Notes: a model not told the origin generated them from the sequence alone. DNA of 30,897 nucleotides from an uncultured Bacilli bacterium (GCA_910587775.1 CAJUNF010000014.1:1-30897); one strand, 5' to 3'; counted from the first letter of the stretch, positions 8,756 through 17,210 are shown. Program-made: numbers and translations.

Positions 8756-11104
8756 TTATTTCTTAGCATTATTAGCATTTTCTTTTTGTAAGATATCTCC
8801 AATTTGAGTACCTAAATTACCACTAGATCTTCCAACCAATTTTTTAGCATTACTAGCAATACTTGACATACTAATACTAGCATCTGACAATATTTCATCC
8901 ATTTTCTTATTTTGTGTTGCAGTAATATACTTTTCAAGTGCTTCTTTTTGGTCAATAACATCTGGATCTGATAAATCAGTTTTACTTAAATAAGAACTTA
9001 CAACATTCATATTATTTTTAAGTAGAGTATTAAACTCCGCTAAATTAGTTCTAACTGGACCTGTAATATTACTAATATCTCTAGCAGTACCACTCTTATC
9101 ATATCCATCCAAATAATCATCAACCAAATTATCTTTTAATTTTACACGTAAATTTTGTAACTCTGTCAAATGTTTAGATAAGGTAGCAGGATCTAATGAA
9201 TGTCCATGTGCATCTGTACCTTTACTTTTCATAAGGTCAATAACGTTATCTAAATCAGATAAATTTTTGTAAATCTCTCCTGTTAAAGCTGAAGTAACCT
9301 CTCTTCCAGCACTTGCAAGTCGTTCTTGTGCCTGTTTCATAACTTCAGTCTCTGCAGCATCTGCGGCTGCTTTTCTCTTAGAGAAAATATCTTGTAAAAT
9401 CTTTTGATCAGCTTTTAAAGCATCGACATTGGAAATACCAGCCCATCTTCCAAGACTTACTAAAGCATCATGAATTTGTGATTGACCAACATGACCTTTA
9501 TTAGTAAGTCGATACTGATCTCGACTTCCTTTAGCATCAATTGCCGCTTTTGCACCTGCACTACCAGCCTTTATTGTATCTGAAATATTCTTTGCACTTC
9601 GAGCACCATATCCACCACGAATTGCACCAGATGCACCACCAGCAATCAAAGACCCTATTCCATAAATTCCAGCTCCAACTTTTCCACCAATACCATCAGC
9701 TTTTTTAATATTATATCCAGTAGCTACAGCATTATTAACTAAAGTCTTTCCTCCAGCGCCAATTGCTGCTGCACCAGCAAGAGCTCCTCCTGCTGCCAAT
9801 TTTGGAAGAATACCAAGTTTCATGTTACCAGAATCAATACCAGTAATATCCGCAATTAATTTTGGTGCTTCTTTAACAAAAGCAATAATACCCATAATAA
9901 GTACCACTTTTACCCATAATCCTTGCCAAGTAGATATATTAAGATCTAAATTACTTAAAAAATAAACAGCCATATACATTAAAAAGACACGAATAAATAC
10001 TTCTAAATAGGTAGAAATTGTTTTTTTCACCCATTTATCAAAATGTGTAGCTTTACCAGGCATAGCTCTCATAAAAATAGGAATTGGAGCAATAAGTTGT
10101 AAAAAAGCAAGTCGTACAGAACGAATTCCTAAATCTAAACAAAAAGAAACAAGTAAATAAACTAAGAATCCTGCACATAGACTAGAAATCAATGGTGTAT
10201 AAGTAATCTCAACATCACCAGTTCCATCTATGCTTTTTGCCCCCTCATGTAGCACATTTGCTAATGATATAATTTGCGTAAAATCTCCATCATTAATAAT
10301 TGACCATTTCATTTGATCCCATGTATAATGTTTATAATCAATTTGATTTCCAAGCCAGTTTACTGTAGCACCAGAGGCAGTACAAGAAACAGCAGCAATT
10401 CCAACTCCAGCTGTTGCCCCCCAACCTAATGAGAAAATAGTAACACCTACTCCGACAGCACCTCCAGCAATACATCCTACAACTGATCCGAGATTTACAT
10501 AACCATTCCGAACGGTATATTGTCCAGCATCATATTGAAACTTCACATTTTCAGGATTTAAAAAAGCATTTAAAGCAGTAAAAGACATAATACGCCCATA
10601 AGCATTTATTTGTGCTTGAGCAACCTCAGCTGCTGTAAGTGTTTGTACTCTTTCAGTATAATTAACACCCGAAGAATCATATTCTCTTACTGTTACATCC
10701 ATTTCTTGAGTACCAAACAAAATCGTTCCAATGATATTACTTTCTAAAATAAAATTTTGTAATTTCCTAGAATAAGAAAAAACGGTAGGTAACAATCCTA
10801 TTATAATCAATGAAGTAACTAACTTTGTTGCCACTTTTGACATACTCTTGTCGCCCTTAGTCAAATTATCTGGATTAACAATCGCTGTTAATAAATTATA
10901 AGCAAGAGCAAAAAGCATGACTATCCCAAGAACAATATAAACACGTTGCGCAAAATTTTCATAAACTGCATCATTAAATATTTCTGTTTGAGCAATTTTT
11001 AAAAACAATTCATATAGCCAAGCTACAACAGAATACAGAGCAGAATCAATCAACAACCACAACTGTGATAACTTTTCATCTAACCATAACCACGAGATTA
11101 ACAT
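8756..11104 (-). CDS. VirB6/TrbL-like polytopic T4SS channel protein
   Basis: This 782-residue membrane protein should form the inner-membrane channel of the T4SS. Predicted helices lie at about 57-77 and 94-111; a Gly/Ala-rich hydrophobic stretch lies near 205-245, and a cluster of helices between about 300 and 425 contains 'LAFLQLIAPIPIFM', typical of VirB6/TrbL. After the last helix a Gly/Ala-rich segment (about 435-510) leads into a long soluble, helical tail with heptad-like runs. Similar tails occur in Gram-positive VirB6 proteins. AGGAGTG precedes the start. It lies between the amidase-VirB2 fusion and PrgI, the usual pilin-VirB6-VirB3-VirB4 order. The start begins with hydrophobic residues and no cleavable signal. 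Confidence 0.85.
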   Translation of the reverse strand: MLISWLWLDEKLSQLWLLIDSALYSVVAWLYELFLKIAQTEIFNDAVYENFAQRVYIVLGIVMLFALAYNLLTAIVNPDNLTKGDKSMSKVATKLVTSLIIIGLLPTVFSYSRKLQNFILESNIIGTILFGTQEMDVTVREYDSSGVNYTERVQTLTAAEVAQAQINAYGRIMSFTALNAFLNPENVKFQYDAGQYTVRNGYVNLGSVVGCIAGGAVGVGVTIFSLGWGATAGVGIAAVSCTASGATVNWLGNQIDYKHYTWDQMKWSIINDGDFTQIISLANVLHEGAKSIDGTGDVEITYTPLISSLCAGFLVYLLVSFCLDLGIRSVRLAFLQLIAPIPIFMRAMPGKATHFDKWVKKTISTYLEVFIRVFLMYMAVYFLSNLDLNISTWQGLWVKVVLIMGIIAFVKEAPKLIADITGIDSGNMKLGILPKLAAGGALAGAAAIGAGGKTLVNNAVATGYNIKKADGIGGKVGAGIYGIGSLIAGGASGAIRGGYGARSAKNISDTIKAGSAGAKAAIDAKGSRDQYRLTNKGHVGQSQIHDALVSLGRWAGISNVDALKADQKILQDIFSKRKAAADAAETEVMKQAQERLASAGREVTSALTGEIYKNLSDLDNVIDLMKSKGTDAHGHSLDPATLSKHLTELQNLRVKLKDNLVDDYLDGYDKSGTARDISNITGPVRTNLAEFNTLLKNNMNVVSSYLSKTDLSDPDVIDQKEALEKYITATQNKKMDEILSDASISMSSIASNAKKLVGRSSGNLGTQIGDILQKENANNAKK

Positions 11105-11116
11105 ATGAATTCACTC

Positions 11117-12352
11117 CTATCTAATACCACAAGTATCAAGTCCATATAAACCAAAAATATCAAATAATAAATCTAAAAGAAATGGAAGTAAAAAAACTGC
11201 TACTCCGCAAATCAAACGTTTTGCAAAACGACCATGTGCCTTTTTCATCTCATCAGCATTTTGAGCTGCAAGTGCTTTTGCATAATCAACAGTAGACAAA
11301 GCAAACACTAAAATTGGTGCTGCAAATTTAATTAATGTAAATAAATCTTGCATAAATTGACCAAATTCATTGAAAGTTCCATCTGACTTTTTAAAGATAG
11401 TTTCACAACCTTGATCTGGTCCAGCCACCTCAATAGGATCCTGATCTCCTACTTGATTACCCCAATCCTCTGCATTACCAGGATTTGTATCAGTACCTCC
11501 AGAAGTTCCAGGGTTTGTTGTAGGAGTAGAAGGTGTAGAGCCACTATAATTTAAAACACCATTTAATAGACCTTCTGCATATTTTTCCAAAGAAGCATCT
11601 GATATATCACTTCCTTTGTCACCTAATTCAATATCAATACTTGGAATGGTTGAAAAAGAAGTTTGAGTTAAATCCATTTCCATAGAGGAAGTAGAATTAA
11701 TCTTTATTCCTTTTTCTCTAAGACCTTTGATTAAAGCATCACCTAACTTATGATGATCTTTCCAGTGACTACTAACAGGTTCCATTGCTCGATATGATTG
11801 AATATTTGGAACTGACATATAAAAAGCTCCTTTATCACTCGATGTAGCATCAAAATGAATTGCAATATGGATATCAGCTACATTATTTGCAATAACTGTA
11901 CGTGCAACATTATCAAGCTGAACATCATCACCATCACGAATCATTAAAACATCATAACCTTCACTTAATAATTTATCTTTTAATAATTGTGCTACTTTCA
12001 AAGTCACGATAGCCTCAGAAGTTCCATTTGAAAAAGTCATACCTGAAGAAACCGCAATGGCCATAGTTTCTCCTTTTTCAGTGGTCCCACTAGTAACTTT
12101 AGGTGTTTTATCTGGATGACAATAAGTTTTCTTACTTCCAACGCCACTTGTACCATGACCAGCATTTACAGCAACAATCATATTCTTTTTTGTACTAGAA
12201 GAAGATTCATACAATGTTGCTTGTCCAGAGTTAATTACAGAAAAATCAGCATATTCCCAACTAGAATTTAATCCATAACTCGCTGCAGAACATTGAATAC
12301 TAAAAAGAAAAAAAGTAATAATAAATAACATAATCTTTTTAAAATGTTTCAT
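11117..12352 (-). CDS. Amidase_3 N-acetylmuramoyl-L-alanine amidase fused to a VirB2-like two-helix module
   Basis: This 411-residue protein joins a zinc amidase, which cuts the peptide off MurNAc in peptidoglycan, to the pilin-like module of its neighbours. After a signal peptide (cleavage near 'QCSA') comes an Amidase_3 domain (about 58-270) with the metal ligands His66 (in NAGHG), Glu113 and His166 and catalytic Glu242 in place. A Thr/Pro/Gly-rich linker (271-300) leads to the module: Cys316, a helix with 'KFAAPILVF', a VDYAKALAAQ...EMKKAHGR loop, and a second helix with FLLPFLLDLLF. Its end keeps one cysteine (TCGIR) and lacks the CxxC...C tail of the other five. This may localise wall cutting to the secretion apparatus. 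AAAGGAG precedes the start. Confidence 0.88.
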   Translation of the reverse strand: MKHFKKIMLFIITFFLFSIQCSAASYGLNSSWEYADFSVINSGQATLYESSSSTKKNMIVAVNAGHGTSGVGSKKTYCHPDKTPKVTSGTTEKGETMAIAVSSGMTFSNGTSEAIVTLKVAQLLKDKLLSEGYDVLMIRDGDDVQLDNVARTVIANNVADIHIAIHFDATSSDKGAFYMSVPNIQSYRAMEPVSSHWKDHHKLGDALIKGLREKGIKINSTSSMEMDLTQTSFSTIPSIDIELGDKGSDISDASLEKYAEGLLNGVLNYSGSTPSTPTTNPGTSGGTDTNPGNAEDWGNQVGDQDPIEVAGPDQGCETIFKKSDGTFNEFGQFMQDLFTLIKFAAPILVFALSTVDYAKALAAQNADEMKKAHGRFAKRLICGVAVFLLPFLLDLLFDIFGLYGLDTCGIR

Positions 12353-12372
12353 AAGAATCTCCTTTCTAAAAA

Positions 12373-13287
12373 CTAAACTTTACATTTACTTGGATTCGTT
12401 ACACAAGTACTACATACTGAATAATCAGTACGATAATTTCCCCAATCATCAATTAACATAAATACTAAATTAATAATGGTTGGAAGAAAGAATATAACTA
12501 CACCAGAAATAACGCGAAATAATAAGCTTTTCATAGATTTTTTTATTTCATCATCTTTAGATGCAATAACTGCTCTAAAAAAGTCAATAAATCCTAAAAT
12601 AATAATGATAAGAGGAATTAAAATTTTTATGATTGATAAAATCCTTCCAATAAACTTAAAAGTTTTTAATAATTCTAAATCATTACTACAATAATTTGTT
12701 ACTGAAGGACGACTTGTTTGTCCTCCTGATTCATTTTTATTCTCAGTTCCATTTGAACTTTCATTTGTATTCTCTTTCGAAATTGTTACAAATCGAACAG
12801 ATGCTATAGAAGTAAAGCTATTTTGTAAAGTACCAGACCCAGCTATTAAATGCCCAATAACAGGAAGTTTACTATCTCCTCTTTCACCCGTATAAATTTG
12901 AAAACTAGACACAGCACATTCTTCATGATCATAAATAGCAATCAAATCACCATAAACTGGTGTTTTAAAATTATTAAAATTACAAGACATACCTTCAAAA
13001 TTGCCAGGATTAATTTCATAAATACCAGCAGTAAGTCCAACATTGGCATGATCATAGTGTTCATTAAAAATATAATCCTTAAATTGACGAGCCAAAGAAG
13101 AATTAGAAGAATCTATCTGAAACAAAGCTAAATGTCCATTTTCTAACTCCAATTTAATATAATTAGTACGCTTATCCGTTTCTTCATAATGCGTAGTATC
13201 AGATATTCCTTCACTTGCAGCATTAACACCTAATAAACCTACAAAAAACAAAAGAAAGAATAAAAGAAAAAGTTTATTTTTTTGCAT
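12373..13287 (-). CDS. Exported beta-rich protein with C-terminal VirB2-like two-helix module
   Basis: This 304-residue protein has a signal peptide (cleaved near 'LGVNA'), an unrecognised, mainly beta-predicted ectodomain (about 30-165) and a Ser/Asn/Gly-rich linker. It then has the shared module: 'YCSND', a helix with KILIPLIIIILG, the polar loop DFFRAVIASKDDEIKKSMKS, a second helix with FFLPTIINLVF, the DDW motif and a CSTCVTNPSKC tail. Both ends of the hairpin should be outside, as in VirB2/TrbC pilins. GAGGT lies upstream of the start. It opens a transcription unit that runs through virB4 and lies downstream of a terminator-promoter pair. It is probably a structural subunit or tip protein of the T4SS; the ectodomain function is unknown. 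Confidence 0.75.
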   Translation of the reverse strand: MQKNKLFLLFFLLFFVGLLGVNAASEGISDTTHYEETDKRTNYIKLELENGHLALFQIDSSNSSLARQFKDYIFNEHYDHANVGLTAGIYEINPGNFEGMSCNFNNFKTPVYGDLIAIYDHEECAVSSFQIYTGERGDSKLPVIGHLIAGSGTLQNSFTSIASVRFVTISKENTNESSNGTENKNESGGQTSRPSVTNYCSNDLELLKTFKFIGRILSIIKILIPLIIIILGFIDFFRAVIASKDDEIKKSMKSLLFRVISGVVIFFLPTIINLVFMLIDDWGNYRTDYSVCSTCVTNPSKCKV

Positions 13288-13326
13288 ATTTCTACCTCAT
13301 TAATAAATAAATTTTCACACATAATC

Positions 13327-13335
13327 ATTATACCA
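13327..13335 (-). promoter_or_regulatory. Extended -10 promoter of the channel/energy unit
   Basis: The minus strand reads TGGTATAAT, a perfect -10 with the TGn extension. There is no good -35 (TAGTTT at 17 bases), and that region overlaps the terminator T tract of the upstream unit. Transcription would start about 33 bases before the 13287 start. Confidence 0.7.
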
Positions 13336-13345
13336 ACAAACATAT

Positions 13346-13379
13346 AAAAAAACTAGCATTTCTTTTTAGAAACACTAGT
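13346..13379 (-). terminator. Rho-independent terminator after the duplicated-repeat VirB2-like gene
   Basis: Arms 13369-13379 and 13352-13362 make an 11-bp stem including two G-T pairs, with a six-base loop and a run of seven T on the minus strand. Confidence 0.82.
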
Positions 13380-13384
13380 AATTA

Positions 13385-14131
13385 CTAACACTTATTTGGT
13401 TCCGTAATACATAAACTACATTTAGAATAATCTGACTCATAATCATTCCAATCATCAACCAAACGAAATACAAAATGAACAATTGCTGGTAAAAAGAAAA
13501 TACAAGCTCCAGCTATTAATCTCATGATTAATGATTTAACAGATTTCTTAATCTCATCATCTTTTGATCCAATAACTGCTTTAAAAAAATCAATAACACC
13601 AAAAACAATAATAATAATTGGAATAATAATTTTAACAACTGAAAAAACTCGACCAAGAAGTTTAAACGGTTTCACAAAATTTGGATTGCTACAATAAGCT
13701 CCACTTACAGTAACTCCATTTCCTGCACTACTATCTATAGTTGTTCTATAATGGTCACACCACCATATATCTGTATCATCTGGTGTACAACATACAACTT
13801 TCTCATTTTCATCTTCATGAGTAATATTAGAATTGGCTGTTGTACTTTGGGAAAATTGCCACTGATCAGAATCTACAAAAGGACACTTATTTAATTCATT
13901 TGCACTTACCTTAGAAGTATAATGATCGCACCACCATACATCTGTATCATCTGGTGTACAGCAAACTACCTTTTTAGCATTTCCTTCTTTACTAATATCA
14001 GATTTAGAAGTCAAGCTTTTTTCATATTCCCATCTTGATGAATCTGCACTAGAACACTTATTTGCTGCAGCAACATTAGGAATTAAAACAAAGAAACTTA
14101 AACAAAAAAGAAAAATTATATTTTTTTTCAT
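13385..14131 (-). CDS. Exported protein with tandem 57-residue Cys/Trp repeat and C-terminal VirB2-like module
   Basis: This 248-residue protein has a signal peptide (cleaved near 'PNVAA') and then two copies of one unit at a 57-residue period. Each unit has a leading KC, a W-[EQ]-[YF] patch and the block VVCCTPDDTD[VI]WWCDHY. The shared module follows, with 'YCSNPN', KIIIPIIIIVFG, the SKDDEIKKSVKS loop, FFLPAIVHFVF, DDW and CSLCITEPNKC. The start at 14131 has AGAGGTG upstream; an in-frame ATG at 14152 would overlap the previous gene. The repeat looks like a small disulfide-stabilised domain that was duplicated; no function is recognised. A terminator follows, so this is the last gene of its unit. 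Confidence 0.78.
   Translation of the reverse strand: MKKNIIFLFCLSFFVLIPNVAAANKCSSADSSRWEYEKSLTSKSDISKEGNAKKVVCCTPDDTDVWWCDHYTSKVSANELNKCPFVDSDQWQFSQSTTANSNITHEDENEKVVCCTPDDTDIWWCDHYRTTIDSSAGNGVTVSGAYCSNPNFVKPFKLLGRVFSVVKIIIPIIIIVFGVIDFFKAVIGSKDDEIKKSVKSLIMRLIAGACIFFLPAIVHFVFRLVDDWNDYESDYSKCSLCITEPNKC
13748..14056 (-). repeat. Two-copy tandem coding repeat (period 171 bases)
   Basis: Bases 13919-14056 and 13748-13885 encode two homologous units, VVCC to VVCC being 57 codons apart. The conserved 3' part (the VVCCTPDDTD-WWCDHY block) is nearly identical at DNA level, whereas the 5' parts have diverged, which indicates an internal duplication that is not very recent. Confidence 0.85.
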
Positions 14132-14144
14132 AAATGCACCTCTC

Positions 14145-15314
14145 TCATTCATCCACTACACAATCATCTGGATCTAAAATACAAACCCAACAATTTTTAT
14201 ATTGATCTACAGTAGTAGAAAAAGTATCAATTACTCCAAACATAAACTCAATAATAGATGGAATTAAGAAAATTATAACCCCAGTAATGAATCGTTTAAT
14301 AACAATAGGTAACTTCTTTGGAATATCATCACCCTTACCATCTATCATCGCTTTAGCAAAATCAACACTTCCTAAAACAATAATTAATAAGGGAACAAAA
14401 ATCTTAAGCAAACTAATTAAAATTCCTAAAAACTTAAGTGTTCTAGCAACTTTTGCTTCTCCACACAATCCTGATAAATTAATATTAAGACTAGGATCAC
14501 GTTTATCATCGGAATCAGTATCAGAATCTACATCACTCATTTCAGCATCAATTTTATCTTGTTCTATTTCTAATTCATCTTGAGAATCACTTAAAAATAT
14601 TAAAGCTTCTTCATAAGTAGAATCAAAATCAATGATAAGTGAATCACTTGTATTTAAAGTTCCAGCAGAAACGATATTATCTCTTTCAGTTTTATAAGAA
14701 TGAATACGAGTTTGAAACGCATCTATAATACTTCTACATTTACTAATTCTTGTAATAATATGATCTTCATCCATACAGCTATCCAAAGAATAATTATCCA
14801 TAGTCTCTCGCATATTTGTAGTAGCTTCTGTAATATACTTTATTGCTTGATCAACTTGTGTATTTGAAGCACTTCCTTTTAGCTGTGCAAGATGATGGGA
14901 ACTTGCACCAAGTTTTGTTCGAAGTTCTTCTGCAGATGCATAATCATATGCAGCATAAACTTTATATCCATTAACTTTTGTATCATCTCTTGCAACAAGA
15001 TAAGGAGGACAAGTATTATTTTCTTGTACATAATCTCTCGCCTTCCACTTAAAAATATAAGAACTAGTCCAGTTTAAAATACTTTCTTTGTTAGAATCAG
15101 TTGTTGCAACAGAATTATCTACTTCCATGTAACACTGATGAGAGTAATCATCATAAATATCGCATAATATTGCAAATTCCTTTGTTCCAGCTAAACTATC
15201 GTAAGGCTTATAATATTCACAAGAAAACTTCACTTCTTTTGCACAACAAATTAAAACAAAAGTAAAAAATAGTGCACAAGCAAAACTTATCTTTTTTATA
15301 AATCTCATAAACAT
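14145..15314 (-). CDS. Exported helical protein with C-terminal VirB2-like two-helix module
   Basis: This 389-residue protein has a signal peptide (to about 'ICCA'), an ectodomain that starts with paired cysteines and contains a CPPYLVA segment, then a long helical, probably coiled-coil region (about 140-260) and a Ser/Asp-rich acidic linker (DSDTDSDD). The shared module follows: 'GLCGEAK', KIFVPLLIIVLG, loop DFAKAMIDGKGDDIPKK, FLIPSIIEFMF, and a CWVCILDPDDC tail. The loop is the most divergent of the six, with Pro-Lys-Lys for the usual Lys-Lys-Ser. AAAGG lies five bases before the ATG at 15314. It sits between two paralogues in one unit. I infer a structural or tip subunit and see no catalytic motif. 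Confidence 0.75.
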   Translation of the reverse strand: MFMRFIKKISFACALFFTFVLICCAKEVKFSCEYYKPYDSLAGTKEFAILCDIYDDYSHQCYMEVDNSVATTDSNKESILNWTSSYIFKWKARDYVQENNTCPPYLVARDDTKVNGYKVYAAYDYASAEELRTKLGASSHHLAQLKGSASNTQVDQAIKYITEATTNMRETMDNYSLDSCMDEDHIITRISKCRSIIDAFQTRIHSYKTERDNIVSAGTLNTSDSLIIDFDSTYEEALIFLSDSQDELEIEQDKIDAEMSDVDSDTDSDDKRDPSLNINLSGLCGEAKVARTLKFLGILISLLKIFVPLLIIVLGSVDFAKAMIDGKGDDIPKKLPIVIKRFITGVIIFLIPSIIEFMFGVIDTFSTTVDQYKNCWVCILDPDDCVVDE

Positions 15315-15332
15315 CTATACCTTTCTACAAAT

Positions 15333-16649
15333 TTAACAATTTCTCGGATTCGCCAAACATTTTGTACACTCTGAATAAGCTGTATCATATTTAGTCCAAT
15401 CATCTACCAAAGTAAATAAAAAATTAATAATAGCAGGAACTAAAAAAACAACAATACCTGCAATAACACGTAATAAAACAGTCTTAACAGCTTTTGATAA
15501 CTCTTCTGCCTTTTGACTTGCAACTGCTTTCATAAAATCCAGGACACCAAGAGTAATAATAATAATTGGAATAATTATTTTAACAATCGATAAAGTCCAT
15601 CCGATATACTTTAAAGGTACTTTTAAATTATCACTCTTACAAACAAGTCCCAAAGTAATATCACTTATTTCCGTTTCATAAATCTCATCAGAAGGATGTT
15701 TATTATTACCTGAACCATCTTCAAGTGCTCCATTTTGAACTCCATTTGGTATATCATCAGGTTCTCCATTCTCTTCTAAAGATCCAGAAGATGTCTGACC
15801 TTGATAAAAATCTTCTGCTTTTTTTATATCTGTCGTAAGTACATATTGAGCAAGTTGTATTCCAAATGGTTCATACACAGTAAAATTAGGAGGACAAGAA
15901 GAAGCGTTAGGAAAAAAATTAGATACTTCATCAGATGGTAAAACAAATGTCCTAATCTCTTTCCCATCATTTATTAAAACAGTCGCACCATCAGCTGTTA
16001 CTTTTGTACAATTAAAACTATTATTATTTCGAAATCTTGCACAAAACTTCTTAGATCCATCAGAATAAGTAATAAATTTAAATTCTACACCCTTTAATTG
16101 ATCTAACCGGTTCGTTGTTAAAGACTGAATACAACTACTGGTTTCTTTTACTTGCTCTTGTGATACATTATTTTCTAACTCCTCTTTACTTGCTTTTGAA
16201 CAAAAAGTGGTAGCATTATCACAAACTTCTTCATCTGAAAAATACATGGAGAAACTTTCATTATTTACAATAATACTAGGACATTTATTTCCATTTGCTT
16301 GAAATAACTTATAAAAATTACTCATATCAGGTTTCATCATAACTCCTGACAAACGATTTTGAAAATACCCATTTTCATTAGAAAATGTATCAATTTCATC
16401 AAACAAATTTGATTTATCTGCCAAACGATACTCTCCCCCAGCCATATAATAAAGTTTTACATCACTAGAAGAATCCATAACTACCTTTAATTTCAGAAAA
16501 TCACCGTAATCGGTTCCACCAACAATACTTGGAGAATTTCCAATGCGTACTGTTTTCTCATAATAACACGTTCCAACACCAGCAGAAACACCTAATTGAA
16601 ATAGAAAAAAGGAAAAGATAAACAACATAATATATTTAAAACTTTTCAT
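15333..16649 (-). CDS. Large exported protein with C-terminal VirB2-like two-helix module
   Basis: This 438-residue protein has a signal peptide (cleaved near 'GVSA') and an unrecognised ectodomain of about 290 residues, rich in predicted strands, with cysteines in pairs. One segment (SCPPNFTVY) resembles the CPPYLVA patch of the next gene, which hints at a shared subdomain. An acidic Gly/Asn-rich linker leads to the module: 'LVCKSD', KIIIPIIIITLG, loop DFMKAVASQKAEELSKAVKT, FLVPAIINFLF, DDW and CTKCLANPRNC. The start has AAGGAG upstream and an extended -10 promoter. It is the first gene of a unit that contains three of these proteins and ends at a terminator. Confidence 0.77.
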   Translation of the reverse strand: MKSFKYIMLFIFSFFLFQLGVSAGVGTCYYEKTVRIGNSPSIVGGTDYGDFLKLKVVMDSSSDVKLYYMAGGEYRLADKSNLFDEIDTFSNENGYFQNRLSGVMMKPDMSNFYKLFQANGNKCPSIIVNNESFSMYFSDEEVCDNATTFCSKASKEELENNVSQEQVKETSSCIQSLTTNRLDQLKGVEFKFITYSDGSKKFCARFRNNNSFNCTKVTADGATVLINDGKEIRTFVLPSDEVSNFFPNASSCPPNFTVYEPFGIQLAQYVLTTDIKKAEDFYQGQTSSGSLEENGEPDDIPNGVQNGALEDGSGNNKHPSDEIYETEISDITLGLVCKSDNLKVPLKYIGWTLSIVKIIIPIIIITLGVLDFMKAVASQKAEELSKAVKTVLLRVIAGIVVFLVPAIINFLFTLVDDWTKYDTAYSECTKCLANPRNC

Positions 16650-16691
16650 AAAAAACTCCTTCCCCTTTATAAAAACATTTCATACAATCTT

Positions 16692-16700
16692 ATTATATCA
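16692..16700 (-). promoter_or_regulatory. Extended -10 promoter of the three-gene VirB2-like unit
   Basis: The minus strand reads TGATATAAT, a consensus -10 with TGn extension, about 35 bases before the gene start at 16649. No -35 hexamer is recognisable; that position is a T run belonging to the preceding terminator. Confidence 0.65.
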
Positions 16701-16712
16701 AAAAGAAATAAT

Positions 16713-16736
16713 AAAAAAAACAGTTTTCACTGTTTT
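16713..16736 (-). terminator. Rho-independent terminator after the minimal VirB2-like gene
   Basis: An 8-bp perfect stem (AAAACAGT with ACTGTTTT) closed by a GAAA loop continues into a T run on the minus strand, overlapping the stop codon of the 16736-17149 gene. Confidence 0.85.
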
Positions 16737-17149
16737 TATCTTGACCAAGCATCATCTGCTGGACCACTACACTCATCATCGGTAGGATCAGCAATACAAA
16801 CTTTACAAACATTAAAGTCATCACGAACACTAGAGAAATTTCCAACAATTCCCATAATTACTCCAACTAATGTAGGTATAAAGAAAATAATTATTGCTGA
16901 AATAGCACGGAATAATAAAGATTTTGTAGCTTTTTTAATTTCATCATCTTTTGATGCAATAACAGCTTTTCCTAAATCAATCATACCAAAAATAATTAAT
17001 AAAATTGGAATAACAATTTTAAATACCATTAAAATATATCCAACTGTTTGCCAAATATTAGCAGAACTAGAACAAAAACCTTCACTAGCTTCTCCAATAT
17101 TAACATCGATTTCACCTAATAACGTAATTTTATTTAACAAATCAAACAT
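16736..17149 (-). CDS. Minimal VirB2/TrbC-like pilin protein
   Basis: At 137 residues this is the only member of the six-protein set with no extra ectodomain, so it is the best candidate for the major T4SS pilin. A 25-residue polar, mostly acidic N-terminus with no cleavable signal leads to 'GFCSSS', the first helix with KIVIPILLIIFG, the loop DLGKAVIASKDDEIKKATKS, the second helix with FFIPTLVGVIMG and a C-terminal CKVCIADP tail with a further Cys. VirB2 pilins normally have a signal peptide and two helices, and this one keeps only the helices. It has the best promoter in the locus and its own terminator, as expected for an abundant subunit. AGAGGAG precedes the start. Confidence 0.8.
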   Translation of the reverse strand: MFDLLNKITLLGEIDVNIGEASEGFCSSSANIWQTVGYILMVFKIVIPILLIIFGMIDLGKAVIASKDDEIKKATKSLLFRAISAIIIFFIPTLVGVIMGIVGNFSSVRDDFNVCKVCIADPTDDECSGPADDAWSR

Positions 17150-17178
17150 AAAATTCTCCTCTTTCTTGTCTTAAGAAT

Positions 17179-17207
17179 ATTGTAAAGTCTTGACGACTAA
17201 TAGTCAA
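17179..17207 (-). promoter_or_regulatory. Strong sigma-A promoter of the minimal pilin gene
   Basis: TTGACT (17202-17207), exactly 17 bases, then TACAAT (17179-17184) on the minus strand. It is the closest match to consensus in the window and lies right before the pilin-like gene at 17149. Confidence 0.82.
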
Positions 17208-17208
17208 G
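17189..17208. repeat. Inverted repeat over the -35 of the pilin promoter
   Basis: CTTGAC and GTCAAG form perfect 6-base arms eight bases apart, overlapping the -35 and the upstream half of the spacer. It lacks a T tract, so it is a poor terminator and could be an operator. Confidence 0.5.
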
Positions 17209-17210
17209 TA

